This document shows, one piece after another, positions 46,161 through 56,682 of a DNA stretch of 64,000 nt. Each line of letters opens with the position of its first letter. Within the stretch, counting starts at the first letter, position 1. The position numbers and the translations under genes are program-made. A model generated the notes under the pieces. It saw only the letters and a list, made by a program, of their open reading frames with translations, searched no databases and had not been told where the DNA came from. This stretch comes from Micromonospora sp. WMMD980. Its GTDB lineage: Bacteria; Actinomycetota; Actinomycetes; Mycobacteriales; Micromonosporaceae. Location: the NCBI RefSeq assembly GCF_029626035.1, contig NZ_JARUBE010000003.1, positions 1,922,001-1,986,000 of the forward strand, written 5' to 3'.

Positions 46161-46597
46161 TCGCTCGGTGTCTCGTGCACGGGATCGCGTCGTGGCCGTC
46201 CGGCCCGACGCGATTCGTCGTTTCGGTGACCGACGGTGACCGGTGTGGGGGGTCCGGGGCCGGTTCGGGGTGCGGGCGGGAGCGGTGTGCGCGGCGGGGC
46301 GGGTGTGCGCAGGTAGCGGTGGGTTTCCACGCAGTGTCCGAAAGAGACGGTTCGCGGGTCGGGTTGACCGGGTGTGGTCGGGTGTGTGCGCCGCGTCCCA
46401 CGAGCGGGGTCGTGTCGTTGACGGTCCGTGATTGAGGGTTGTCGAGACGCCGTCAGGGCACGCGTGAACTGTGGCGGCGGGCGCGCTATGGTCCGTCTCG
46501 GTCGTCGGCGCGTCGACGTCACCGTGTGTGACGCCGTGTCGGCTGCGATGCCCTTGCCGCGGCGCTGCCGCGGACCCCCTTGGCGGAAGGACCGAGC
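46161..46597 (+). promoter_or_regulatory. intergenic region with the globin promoter
   Basis: A 437-base gap without a convincing coding frame; G-rich on the + strand. TGAACT (46465) and TATGGT (46487) spaced by 16 bases form a plausible promoter about 105 bases upstream of the truncated hemoglobin start. No other structured element was recognised. Confidence 0.4.
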
Positions 46598-46987
46598 ATG
46601 ACGGTGACGAGCGAGACCACCCCGATCTCCCACTACGAGCGCATCGGCGGCGCGGCGGCGGTGAAGGGCGCGGTGGAGTTGTTCTACGACAAGGTGTTGG
46701 CGGACGCCGACCTGGCCGGCTACTTCGCCGGGGTGGACATGGCCGAGCAGCGGCGACACCTGGCGTTGATGCTGGCGGTGGTGTTGGGCGGCCCGAACGA
46801 GTACGCGGGTCGGGGGCTGGCCGAGGCGCACCAGCCGTTGCACATTCCGGGGGCGCACTACGCGAAGGTCGGCGAGCACCTGACGGCGACGCTCGTCGAG
46901 TTGGGTGTGCCGGCGGACGTGATCGCCGACGTGCAGGTCGTGCTCGGTCAGGTGCGGGAGCAGGTCGTGTCGGCGGGGAACGCCTGA
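46598..46987 (+). CDS. glbN: group I truncated hemoglobin
   Basis: 129 residues. The fold signature YERIGGAAAVKGAVELFYDK, LAGYFAGVDMAEQRRHLALM, LGGPNEYAGRGLAEAHQPL and HYAKVGEHL includes the proximal His (in EAHQPLHI) and a distal pocket Tyr in LFYDKVL. Such globins bind O2 and NO, and dioxygenate NO to nitrate. The ATG has GGCGGAAGG upstream. A flavohemoglobin gene starts two bases after its stop, so the two form an NO/O2-handling operon inserted in the gcv/garA block. Confidence 0.92.
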   Translation: MTVTSETTPISHYERIGGAAAVKGAVELFYDKVLADADLAGYFAGVDMAEQRRHLALMLAVVLGGPNEYAGRGLAEAHQPLHIPGAHYAKVGEHLTATLVELGVPADVIADVQVVLGQVREQVVSAGNA

Positions 46988-46989
46988 GC

Positions 46990-48150
46990 GTGGACGCGGC
47001 TCGGCTCAAGCAGAGTTGGTCGCTGGTGGCCGGGCACGGCGACCAGGTGCCGCTCTACTTCTATTCGACGTTGTTCCTGGCGCATCCGGACACCCGGCAG
47101 ATGTTCCCGACGGACATGGCGGGGCAGCGGGACCGGTTGGTGTCCGCGTTGGGGCACGTCGTGTCGCACGTGGACCAGGTGGACCGGCTGGTCGGGTTCC
47201 TGCAGCAGCTCGGGGCCGACCACCGTAAGTTCGCGGTGCGCGCGGAGCACTACCCGGCGGTGGGTGAGGCGCTGTTGGAGACGTTGCGGCACTTCAGCGG
47301 CGGGGCGTGGACCGAGGAGCTGGCCGCGGACTGGGCGGCCGCGTACGGGTTGGTCGCGCGGGTGATGTCGGAGGCCGCGCAGGCGGCGGAGGCGCATTCG
47401 CCGCCGTGGTGGGTGGCGGAGGTCCTGGCGCACGAGCGGCGCACGTTCGACGTGGCGGTGGTGACGGTGCGGCCGCAGTACCTGTTGCCGTTCACGCCGG
47501 GGCAGTCGATCGGGGTGTCGCATCCGGCGGTGCGGTCGTGGCGGTACTACTCGCCGGCGAACGCGCCGCGTCCGGACGGCACGGTGGAGCTGCACGTGCG
47601 GGCGGCGCCGGGTGGTGCGGTGTCGTCGCGGCTGGTGTACGGGTGCGCGGCGGGTGACCAGATCCACCTGGCGGCGCCGGTGGGGGACCGGTTGACGTTG
47701 TGGCCGGCCGGGTCGTCGGATCTGTTGCTGGTGGCGGCCGGGACCGGCTGGGCGCCGGTGAAGGCGCTTGTGGAGCAGGTCGCGGCGGAGGGTTCGGGGC
47801 GTCGGGTGGACCTGTACGTGGGGGCCCGGTCGCGGACGGAGTTCTACGACAGCGAGGCGATCGACAAGCTGGCGGCGTCGCATCCGTGGCTGCGGGTGTC
47901 GTACGTGGCGGGTTCGGATCCGCGGCGCCCGGATGAGGTGACGCGGGTGGTCGACCGGGTGCTGGCCGACGGGGACTGGCGGTCGCGGCACGTGTACGTG
48001 TGTGGGTCCGACGAGATGGTGGGCCAGTCGGTGGCGGCGTTGACGGGTGCCGGCTACCAGCCGGCGCAGGTGCATCACGAGGGTTTCGGCAAGCATTGGT
48101 ACGGGCCGGCGTGGCGTACCGCGACCACCGGTGACGGAGGTATCTCATGA
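46990..48150 (+). CDS. hmp: flavohemoglobin (NO dioxygenase type)
   Basis: 386 residues from GTG 46990, two bases after the glbN stop. The globin domain (about 1-135) reads LKQSWSLVAGHGDQVPLYFY, with the proximal His in FAVRAEHYPAVGEALL. The FAD domain follows with RRTFDVAVVTV and RSWRYYSPAN, and the NAD domain with LLVAAGTGWAPVKALV and HVYVCGSDEMVGQSV. Flavohemoglobins convert NO to nitrate using NADH. The stop overlaps the next ATG (ATGA). It is slightly shorter than the usual 400 residues, with a short globin N terminus. Confidence 0.9.
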   Translation: MDAARLKQSWSLVAGHGDQVPLYFYSTLFLAHPDTRQMFPTDMAGQRDRLVSALGHVVSHVDQVDRLVGFLQQLGADHRKFAVRAEHYPAVGEALLETLRHFSGGAWTEELAADWAAAYGLVARVMSEAAQAAEAHSPPWWVAEVLAHERRTFDVAVVTVRPQYLLPFTPGQSIGVSHPAVRSWRYYSPANAPRPDGTVELHVRAAPGGAVSSRLVYGCAAGDQIHLAAPVGDRLTLWPAGSSDLLLVAAGTGWAPVKALVEQVAAEGSGRRVDLYVGARSRTEFYDSEAIDKLAASHPWLRVSYVAGSDPRRPDEVTRVVDRVLADGDWRSRHVYVCGSDEMVGQSVAALTGAGYQPAQVHHEGFGKHWYGPAWRTATTGDGGIS

Positions 48151-48824
48151 CGGCTCCGATCAGCGGTTACGACGCGCAGCAGGTGTCCGGGTCGGTGCAG
48201 GTGCGCCTGACCTCGGACCGGGTGCGGCGGTGGGAGTTCGGGTCGGCGGCGTTCACCCGCCGCGGCTACGAGCAGGCCGATGTGGACCGGTTCCGGTTGC
48301 AGGTGGCCGACGAGCTGGATCTGCTGGCCGCGCAGGTGGCGAACCTGCGGGCGGAGAACGAGCGGCTCAACGACCATCTGGAGTTGCACCGGCACGGGGT
48401 GATCCCGAGCGCGGACAAGCCGGCGATGCCGGCGGCGAAGGAGGTCAACCTGTTGTCGGCGGCGCAGCGGGAGGCCGAGCAGATCATCGCGCAGGCCCAC
48501 GACTACGCCCGGCGGGTCGCCGAGTACGCCCGCACGCAGTACGAGAGTTATCTGCGGGCGGCGGCGGAGGAGGCGAAGCAGGAGGCCGAGCGGGCGGTGA
48601 TGGAGTATCGCAGCGCCGCCGGTCAGGGTGCCGACGACGCGGTGGCCACCCGGGAGGCGCTGCGGATCTTCGGGGAGATGATGATGTCGCACATGCGGGC
48701 CGCGGCGCGGCATCTCGACGACGGCAGTGAGCAGTTGGCCCGCACCATGGAGCGCATCGCCCGGGAGGCCCCGCCGGTGGGCGCCGGCGAGGCGCAGCCG
48801 GCGTTGCCGCGTCACCAGCGCTGA
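48147..48824 (+). CDS. DivIVA-domain coiled-coil protein
   Basis: 225 residues. The N-terminal DivIVA-type motif is FGSAAFTRRGYEQADVDRFR followed by a long coiled coil (QVADELDLLAAQVANLRAEN, NLLSAAQREAEQIIAQAHDY, RAAAEEAKQEAERAVMEY). DivIVA/Wag31-like proteins mark poles or septa in actinobacteria, but this copy is shorter and could be a membrane-curvature adaptor or a cytoplasmic relative. It is translationally coupled to the flavohemoglobin gene, an unusual partner. A palindromic repeat follows its stop. Confidence 0.8.
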   Translation: MTAPISGYDAQQVSGSVQVRLTSDRVRRWEFGSAAFTRRGYEQADVDRFRLQVADELDLLAAQVANLRAENERLNDHLELHRHGVIPSADKPAMPAAKEVNLLSAAQREAEQIIAQAHDYARRVAEYARTQYESYLRAAAEEAKQEAERAVMEYRSAAGQGADDAVATREALRIFGEMMMSHMRAAARHLDDGSEQLARTMERIAREAPPVGAGEAQPALPRHQR

Positions 48825-48834
48825 GGGTGAGAGG

Positions 48835-48871
48835 GGGCCCCTTCTCGACGCCAAGCGTTAAGAAGGGGCCC
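48835..48871. repeat. GGGCCCCTTCT palindromic element, terminator-like
   Basis: GGGCCCCTTCT (48835-48845) and AGAAGGGGCCC (48861-48871) are exact complements around 15 bases including GCGTTA. It lies 10 bases after the DivIVA-like stop. The AAGGGGCCC motif is of the kind repeated between genes in Micromonosporaceae, so it may be a dispersed repeat that also ends transcription. Confidence 0.7.
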
Positions 48872-48875
48872 TTCC

Positions 48876-48991
48876 TTACAGGCGGGCGACGGCGTCGGCG
48901 ATGGGGGTGTCGCCGCGTCCGGCGAGTTCCCGCTCCAGCAGTTTGGCGATCTTTCCGTGGCCTCCGGCGATGACGACGCGCCTGCGGTCAA
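48876..48991 (-). pseudogene. internally deleted NAD(P)-binding protein remnant
   Basis: The minus strand reads RRRVVIAGGHGKIAKLLERE, then LAGRGDTPIADAVARL and a stop. The first part is the N-terminal Rossmann motif (VVIAGGHGKI) of an SDR-like sugar epimerase or NAD(P)-binding protein; the second, TPIADAVA-L, is the usual C terminus of the same family. About 180 residues between them are missing and there is no start codon. It is a relic of a large in-frame deletion. Confidence 0.5.
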
Positions 48992-49140
48992 CGTAGCGCG
49001 GCGCCGTTCGGCCCGCCGGGCGAACCGGTCGGGTCGATCATGGGGTTGGGTGGTGCGACGCCCCCGCGTGGGCCACCGTCGACCTCCTGGTCGGCGGGTG
49101 GGGGTGGGAGGTGCGGGGGTGGGCGAGGCAGCATGGTGGG

Positions 49141-49986
49141 GTGAGTGAAGCGGTGGAGGCGTTGACGGCGCTGGTGGCCGGCGGTGGCGTGGTGGTGCTC
49201 AGTGGTGCCGGCCTGTCCACCGAGTCGGGCATTCCGGACTATCGGGGTCCCAGTGGCGCGGCGCGGCGGCACACCCCGATGACCTACCAGGCGTTCACCC
49301 GGGAGCCGGCGGCGCGGCGGCGCTACTGGGCGCGCAGCCACCTGGGGTGGCGCACGATCGCCCGGGCGGCGCCCAACGACGGGCACCGGGCGGTGGCCCG
49401 GTTGCAGCACGCCGGTCTGCTCGGCGGGATCATCACCCAGAACGTCGACGGGTTGCACACCGCCGCGGGCGCCACCGGGGTGATCGAGTTGCACGGGCGC
49501 CTCGATGAGGTGACGTGCCTGGACTGCGGCAACGCCACCGGCCGAAAGGAGTTGCACCGTCGGTTGAGTGAGGCCAATCCGGAGTTCGACGCGGCGGTGG
49601 CGCACGTCAACCCCGACGGTGACGTGGACCTGCCCGACGAGGCGGTGGCCGGGTTCCGCACCGTCGACTGCGCGGTGTGCGGCGTGGGCATGCTGAAACC
49701 GGACGTGGTGTTCTTCGGCGAGACGGTGCCCGCCGCCCGGGTGGCGGACTGTTTCGCCCTGGTCGAAGGGGCGCGGGCGCTGCTGGTGCTCGGCTCGTCG
49801 TTGACGGTCATGTCGGGCCGGCGGTTCGTGCTGCGCGCGGCGAAGCACGGCATCCCGGTGGGCATCGTCAACCAGGGTGCGACGCGCGGCGACGGCTACG
49901 CGGCGCTGCGGGTGGACGCGCCGCTGGGCGCCACGCTGGGCGCGGTGGCGGCCCGGCTGGCCGAGGCGGCGTCCGCGCCGGCGTGA
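49141..49986 (+). CDS. SIR2-family NAD-dependent protein deacylase
   Basis: 281 residues from GTG 49141. The NAD site GAGLSTESGIPDYRGP, the catalytic His of TQNVDGLH, and the zinc Cys pairs CLDC and CAVC (49,520 to 49,680 region) are all present; LGSSLTVMSGRRF and a C-terminal ATLGAVAARL complete the fold. It removes acetyl or acyl groups from Lys with NAD. It lies immediately upstream of the glycine riboswitch and gcvP, with no gene between. Substrates are unknown. Confidence 0.9.
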   Translation: MSEAVEALTALVAGGGVVVLSGAGLSTESGIPDYRGPSGAARRHTPMTYQAFTREPAARRRYWARSHLGWRTIARAAPNDGHRAVARLQHAGLLGGIITQNVDGLHTAAGATGVIELHGRLDEVTCLDCGNATGRKELHRRLSEANPEFDAAVAHVNPDGDVDLPDEAVAGFRTVDCAVCGVGMLKPDVVFFGETVPAARVADCFALVEGARALLVLGSSLTVMSGRRFVLRAAKHGIPVGIVNQGATRGDGYAALRVDAPLGATLGAVAARLAEAASAPA

Positions 49987-50047
49987 TCGACGCCTGGGAC
50001 ATGAGCCGGAAACACGGCCGCTGGTAGCGTGGGGGTTGCCGGTACCA

Positions 50048-50130
50048 CCCACGTGGGAGAGACCGTCGACCAGGCGGCGCCGAAGGGGCAGATTCTCCCC
50101 GGAACCTCTCAGGCAAAAGGACCACGTGGG
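50048..50130 (+). ncRNA. glycine riboswitch (single aptamer)
   Basis: The conserved aptamer core is clear: CCCACGTGGGAGAGACCG at the 5' side, CGCCGAAGGGGCA in the middle, and CTCTCAGGCAAAAGGAC before the closing CCACGTGGG. The P1 stem (50048-50056 with 50122-50130) is itself palindromic. Only one aptamer is present, unlike the usual tandem pair. It lies 78 bases before the gcvP ATG, so it controls the P protein in response to glycine. Confidence 0.95.
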
Positions 50131-50207
50131 CAGGCGCTGTGGAGCGCGTCAGCGCGACTCAGGGGGAGGCCGACCCGTCGACCTCGCCCCCACAAGGAGC
50201 GCCGCGC

Positions 50208-53030
<2,823 letters not shown>

Positions 53031-53043
53031 GGACGACGCTCAC

Positions 53044-53073
53044 GCCGGGGCGGTGGGTGGTCGCCGCCCCGGC
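53044..53073 (+). terminator. intrinsic terminator after gcvP
   Basis: GCCGGGGCGG and CCGCCCCGGC form a ten-pair stem around ten bases, 14 bases after the gcvP stop. Confidence 0.8.
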
Positions 53074-53127
53074 CGGCGCGCCGACGGTCACCGCCGGCGC
53101 GTACGCTCACTGACGCTGCGTGATCGC

Positions 53128-53328
53128 TCAGGCGACGAGGGCGTGGCGGGCCGGTCCCCGGTGCGGGGCGATGGTCCGCCCGTCGGGGAGCAGCTCACCG
53201 GTGTCCTCGAAGACGATGACGCCGTTGCAGAGCAGGCTCCAGCCCTGCTCAGGGAAGCAGGCGAGGACGCGGGCGGCTTCGCGGTCGGTCGCGTCGGCGG
53301 AGGGGCAGGTGGGTTGGTGCTGACACAT
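53128..53328 (-). CDS. DUF5999 family small Cys protein
   Basis: 66 residues beginning MCQHQPTCPSADATDREAAR and continuing FPEQGWSLLCNGVIVFEDTG. This is the DUF5999 family known from Streptomyces and relatives, with CxxH-x3-C near the N terminus and a later Cys in SLLCNG, which may bind metal. Function is unknown. ATG 53328 is preceded by GGAG, preferred to an ATG 11 codons upstream. It is divergent from nothing close; the gene converges toward gcvP. Confidence 0.8.
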   Translation of the reverse strand: MCQHQPTCPSADATDREAARVLACFPEQGWSLLCNGVIVFEDTGELLPDGRTIAPHRGPARHALVA

Positions 53329-53451
53329 CGGGTTCTCCGGACTGTGGGGGCACTGTGTCATGGTTCACATGACCAGTGACGCACAGTACCAAGCGAAACT
53401 GCGCGCCATCGAGCAAGGTTGCGGCTTGTTCACCCAGAATCGGCTGAACGG

Positions 53452-54642
53452 ATGAGCCGGCACCGCCCGGACGTCGTGGAAGCGCTCCCACAGGTGCCGG
53501 TCGATGTGCCCGGTGCGCCCCCGTCCTGCCGTTCCCGGCTGGTCGAGACCGCCCGGCTGCAGTGGCGCCTGTGCGACGGCGGGGACCCCGCCGACCTGGC
53601 GCAGGGCTTCCTCGCCGCGCACGGGGTGCCCGTCGACGACCTGACCCGGCCCGGGCGGCACACCCGAGACGGGGTGTGCGGGGCGGCGCTGTTCCTGTCC
53701 GCCGCCGCCGGCGCGTACGCCGTCGGCGCGCCGACCGGCGCGCGCACCCCAATCCCGGCGCTGCCCGACCTGGTCGTGGTCGTCTACCGGCACGCCGGGA
53801 CGCCACCGCCGCGCTCGGTGACCACGGGCGGCTGGTGGCTGGGGGGCTGGCGCGACAGTTGGACCCCGGCCGCGCACGCCGCCGCCGTCGAGGCGGTCCG
53901 CGCCGCCATCGCCCGCGGCGACGTCTACCAGGTCAACCTCGTCGGGCACGCCGCCGCCGGGTACGCCGGCGACCCGCGCCCGGCGCTGCGCCGCCTCGCC
54001 TCGCTCCCCGGCGCCCGCTACGGCGGCACCCTGGCCGGGCCCGGCTGGGCGCTGGGCTGCGCCTCCCCGGAGACGCTGGTCGCCGTCGAGGGCGGGCGGC
54101 TGGTCACCCGACCGATCAAGGGCACCCGCCCGGCCACCGCCGCCGGGCGCCGCGAACTGCTCGCCTCGGCCAAGGAACGCGCCGAACACGTGATGATCGT
54201 CGACCTGGAACGCAACGACCTGGCCCGGGTGGCCCGCACCGGCTCCGTGCGCGTCGACGAACTGTTCGCCGTGCGCCGCTGGTGCGACCTGTGGCAGGCC
54301 GAGTCGACGGTGTCCGCGGCGCCCGCCGACGGTCTCGGCCTGGCCGACCTGCTGCGCGCGGTGTGCCCGGGCGGGTCGGTGACCGGCGCGCCCAAGCACG
54401 CCGCGCTGGCCCAGGTGGCCGCGTTCGAGCCGGTCGGGCGCGGCGCCGGCATGGGCGCCCTCGGCTGGGTCGGGCCGGACCGGCTCGACCTGGGGCTGAC
54501 CATCCGCACCGCGGCGGCCGACGCCGACCGGCTGCACCTGTGGGCCGGCGGCGGCATCACCTGGGGCAGCGACCCGGCCGCCGAGGTCGCCGAGGCCGCC
54601 GCCAAGGCCGCGCCGGTGCGGGCGCTGCTCGCCGCCGGCTGA
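53452..54642 (+). CDS. pabB: aminodeoxychorismate synthase component I / chorismate-binding synthase
   Basis: 396 residues from ATG 53452. The chorismate-binding motifs of the anthranilate/aminodeoxychorismate synthase family are present: GCASPETLVAVEG, TRPIKGTRPAT, IVDLERNDLARVARTG, CPGGSVTGAPK and WAGGGITWGSDP. It adds ammonia to chorismate to make 4-amino-4-deoxychorismate for folate, or is a related family I enzyme. The PIKGTRP motif favours PabB or TrpE-type enzymes over isochorismate synthase. There is no PabA or PabC next to it. The start could also be a TTG 11 codons upstream. Confidence 0.85.
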   Translation: MSRHRPDVVEALPQVPVDVPGAPPSCRSRLVETARLQWRLCDGGDPADLAQGFLAAHGVPVDDLTRPGRHTRDGVCGAALFLSAAAGAYAVGAPTGARTPIPALPDLVVVVYRHAGTPPPRSVTTGGWWLGGWRDSWTPAAHAAAVEAVRAAIARGDVYQVNLVGHAAAGYAGDPRPALRRLASLPGARYGGTLAGPGWALGCASPETLVAVEGGRLVTRPIKGTRPATAAGRRELLASAKERAEHVMIVDLERNDLARVARTGSVRVDELFAVRRWCDLWQAESTVSAAPADGLGLADLLRAVCPGGSVTGAPKHAALAQVAAFEPVGRGAGMGALGWVGPDRLDLGLTIRTAAADADRLHLWAGGGITWGSDPAAEVAEAAAKAAPVRALLAAG

Positions 54643-54652
54643 GCGCGCCGGC

Positions 54653-55600
54653 TCAGGCGGCGGCGAACGCGTCGAGGGCGGCGACCACCCGTTCGCCGAT
54701 GCCGTGCCCGCCGCCGTGGCCACCGGTCTCGACGATCTCCAGGCGGGCGTCCGGCCAGTCCTGGGTCAGCCGCCAGGCGATGTCCGGCGGTCCGCTGACG
54801 TCGAGGCGGCCCTGGATCAGCACCCCGGGAATGCCGGCGAGGCGCCCGGCGTCGCGCAGCAGCTGGCCGTCGGGCAGGAAGCCCAGGTTCGCGAAGTGGT
54901 GGGTGACCAGCCGGGTGAACCCGTAACGGAACACCGGGTCGGCGTAGCGGGGGCTGGGCGCGTGGCCGCCGGCGAGCGAGACGTGCACGTCCTCCCAGGC
55001 GCACCAGTCGCGCGCCGCGCGGTCGCGCACCGCCGGGTCCGGGTCGTCGACCAGCCGGGCGTACGCGGCGGCCAGGTCGCCGTCGCGCTCGCCCTCGGGC
55101 ACCCCGTCGCGGAACCGCGCCCACTCCTGCGGGAAGACCCGGCCCATGTCCCGGGTCACCCACTCGATCTCGCGGCGGGTGTTGGCCACCACGCTGAACA
55201 GCACCAGCGCGGTGACCCGTCCCGGGTGGGCCTGGGCGTACGCCAGCGACAACGCCGAACCCCACGACGCGCCGCACAGCAGCCACCGCTCGACGCCCAG
55301 GCGCGCGCGCAGCGCCTCCATGTCGGCCACCAGGTGTCCGGTGGTGTTCACCGACAGGTCGGTGGCCGGGTCGGCGGCCGACGGGGTGCTGCGCCCGCAG
55401 CCCCGCTGGTCGAACAGCACGATCCGGTAGGCGCGCGGGTCGAACAGCTGCCGCCAGGACGCGCCCGCGCCGGAGCCCGGGCCGCCGTGCACCACCAGCG
55501 CCGGCCGCCCGTCGGGGTTGCCGCAGGTCTCCCAGTACACGCGCTGGCCGTCACCGACGTCCAGGTGGCCCGAGTCGTACGGCTCGATCGGTGGATACAT
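54653..55600 (-). CDS. pip: proline iminopeptidase
   Basis: 315 residues starting MYPPIEPYDSGHLDVGDGQR. Alpha/beta-hydrolase landmarks: VVHGGPGSGAG (oxyanion), LFDQRGCGRSTPS, the nucleophile in LLCGASWGSALSLAYAQAHP, the acid in LIQGRLDVSGP and the final His in GGHGGG. It removes N-terminal proline from peptides. The gene is divergent from a MarR regulator with about 50 bases between starts and a palindromic site in the gap, so MarR control is likely. It converges with pabB. Confidence 0.92.
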   Translation of the reverse strand: MYPPIEPYDSGHLDVGDGQRVYWETCGNPDGRPALVVHGGPGSGAGASWRQLFDPRAYRIVLFDQRGCGRSTPSAADPATDLSVNTTGHLVADMEALRARLGVERWLLCGASWGSALSLAYAQAHPGRVTALVLFSVVANTRREIEWVTRDMGRVFPQEWARFRDGVPEGERDGDLAAAYARLVDDPDPAVRDRAARDWCAWEDVHVSLAGGHAPSPRYADPVFRYGFTRLVTHHFANLGFLPDGQLLRDAGRLAGIPGVLIQGRLDVSGPPDIAWRLTQDWPDARLEIVETGGHGGGHGIGERVVAALDAFAAA

Positions 55601-55625
55601 GTCCGCGGTCCTCCCCGTCACCGAA

Positions 55626-55643
55626 TACAACAGTGCTGTTACA
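55626..55643. promoter_or_regulatory. operator candidate between pip and the MarR gene
   Basis: TACAACAG-TG-CTGTTACA is a symmetric site with five exact inner pairs per arm. It overlaps TACATT (55640), the likely -10 box of the MarR gene. Confidence 0.5.
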
Positions 55644-55652
55644 TTAGCGGAC

Positions 55653-56162
55653 GTGACCGCTCCCGACCCCGACGCCCTCGGCACCCTGCTGCGCCACGTC
55701 CTGGAGACCCTCGACGGCGACGTCGCCGCCGTGCACGCGCGCCTCGGCCTCACCGAGTACCGGCCCCGCTACTCACCCGTGCTGCGCGTGCTCGTCGCCG
55801 ACGGGCCGCTGCCCATCCGCGACCTGGCCAGCCGGGTCGGCGTCACCCACTCCGCCGCCAGCCAGACCGTCGCCGGCATGCGCCGCGCCGGCCTGGTCAC
55901 CGTCACCCCCGGCGCCGACGCCCGGCACCGCGTCGTCGCCCTCACCGACCGCGCCCGCGCGCTGCTGCCCGCCGTCGAGGCCGAGTGGGCCGCCACCACC
56001 ACCGCCATGCGCCGACTCGACACCGAACTGCCCGTGCCCCTGGCCGACGAGCTGTACGCGGTGCTCGACGCGCTGCGCCGCCACCCGCTGCGCGACCGCA
56101 TCACCGACACCGGTCTGCTCCCACCCGCGGGTGGGCACCGGACGCCGGTAAGCAACGGATAA
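55653..56162 (+). CDS. MarR-family regulator
   Basis: 169 residues from GTG 55653; TACATT ends seven bases upstream, so the mRNA may be leaderless. The winged helix is GPLPIRDLASRVGVTHSAAS, QTVAGMRRAGLVTVTPG and RHRVVALTDRARALL. Its start lies about 50 bases from that of pip, which is divergent, and the operator candidate is in between; I infer autoregulation and control of pip. The ligand is unknown. A peptide deformylase gene follows in the same direction. Confidence 0.87.
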   Translation: MTAPDPDALGTLLRHVLETLDGDVAAVHARLGLTEYRPRYSPVLRVLVADGPLPIRDLASRVGVTHSAASQTVAGMRRAGLVTVTPGADARHRVVALTDRARALLPAVEAEWAATTTAMRRLDTELPVPLADELYAVLDALRRHPLRDRITDTGLLPPAGGHRTPVSNG

Positions 56163-56172
56163 CCTTCCGGGC

Positions 56173-56682
56173 ATGACTATGCGCCCGATCCGGATCATCG
56201 GCGACCCCGTCCTGCGCACCCCCAGCGAACCGGTCACCACCTTCGACGCCGAACTGCGCGCCCTCGTGCAGGACCTGATGGACACCCTGCTCGGCGCGCC
56301 CGGACGCGCCGGCGTCGCCGCACCCCAGATCGGGGTCAACACCCAGGTGTTCGTCTACGCCGCCGACGGCCACCGCGGCCACCTCGTCAACCCCACCCTG
56401 GAGCTGTCCGAGGAGCTCCAGGACGACGAGGAGGGCTGCCTGTCCATCCCCGGGCTCTACTTCCCGACGTCCCGCGCCCTGCACGCCACCGCCCACGGCT
56501 ACGACCAGCACGGCGAACCGCTCACCGTCACCGGCAGCGGCTTCCTGGCCCGCGCGCTGCAACACGAGACCGACCACCTGCGCGGGCGCCTCTACGTCGA
56601 CACCCTGCGCGGCGACACCCGCCGCCGCGCGCTGCGCGAGATCCGCGCCGGGCGCTTCGACTCACCCAGCCGCGGCCGCTGA
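56173..56682 (+). CDS. def: peptide deformylase
   Basis: 169 residues. The three deformylase motifs are GVAAPQIGV (motif 1, with an Arg-Ala in front), EEGCLSIPG (motif 2, metal-binding Cys) and QHETDHLRG (motif 3, HExxH with Thr at x). It removes the formyl group from nascent N-terminal Met. TAACCT ends seven bases before the ATG (56160-56165), suggesting a leaderless start. It overlaps the convergent GNAT gene by 21 bases. Actinobacteria often carry more than one deformylase; this one has the type I pattern. Confidence 0.93.
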   Translation: MTMRPIRIIGDPVLRTPSEPVTTFDAELRALVQDLMDTLLGAPGRAGVAAPQIGVNTQVFVYAADGHRGHLVNPTLELSEELQDDEEGCLSIPGLYFPTSRALHATAHGYDQHGEPLTVTGSGFLARALQHETDHLRGRLYVDTLRGDTRRRALREIRAGRFDSPSRGR

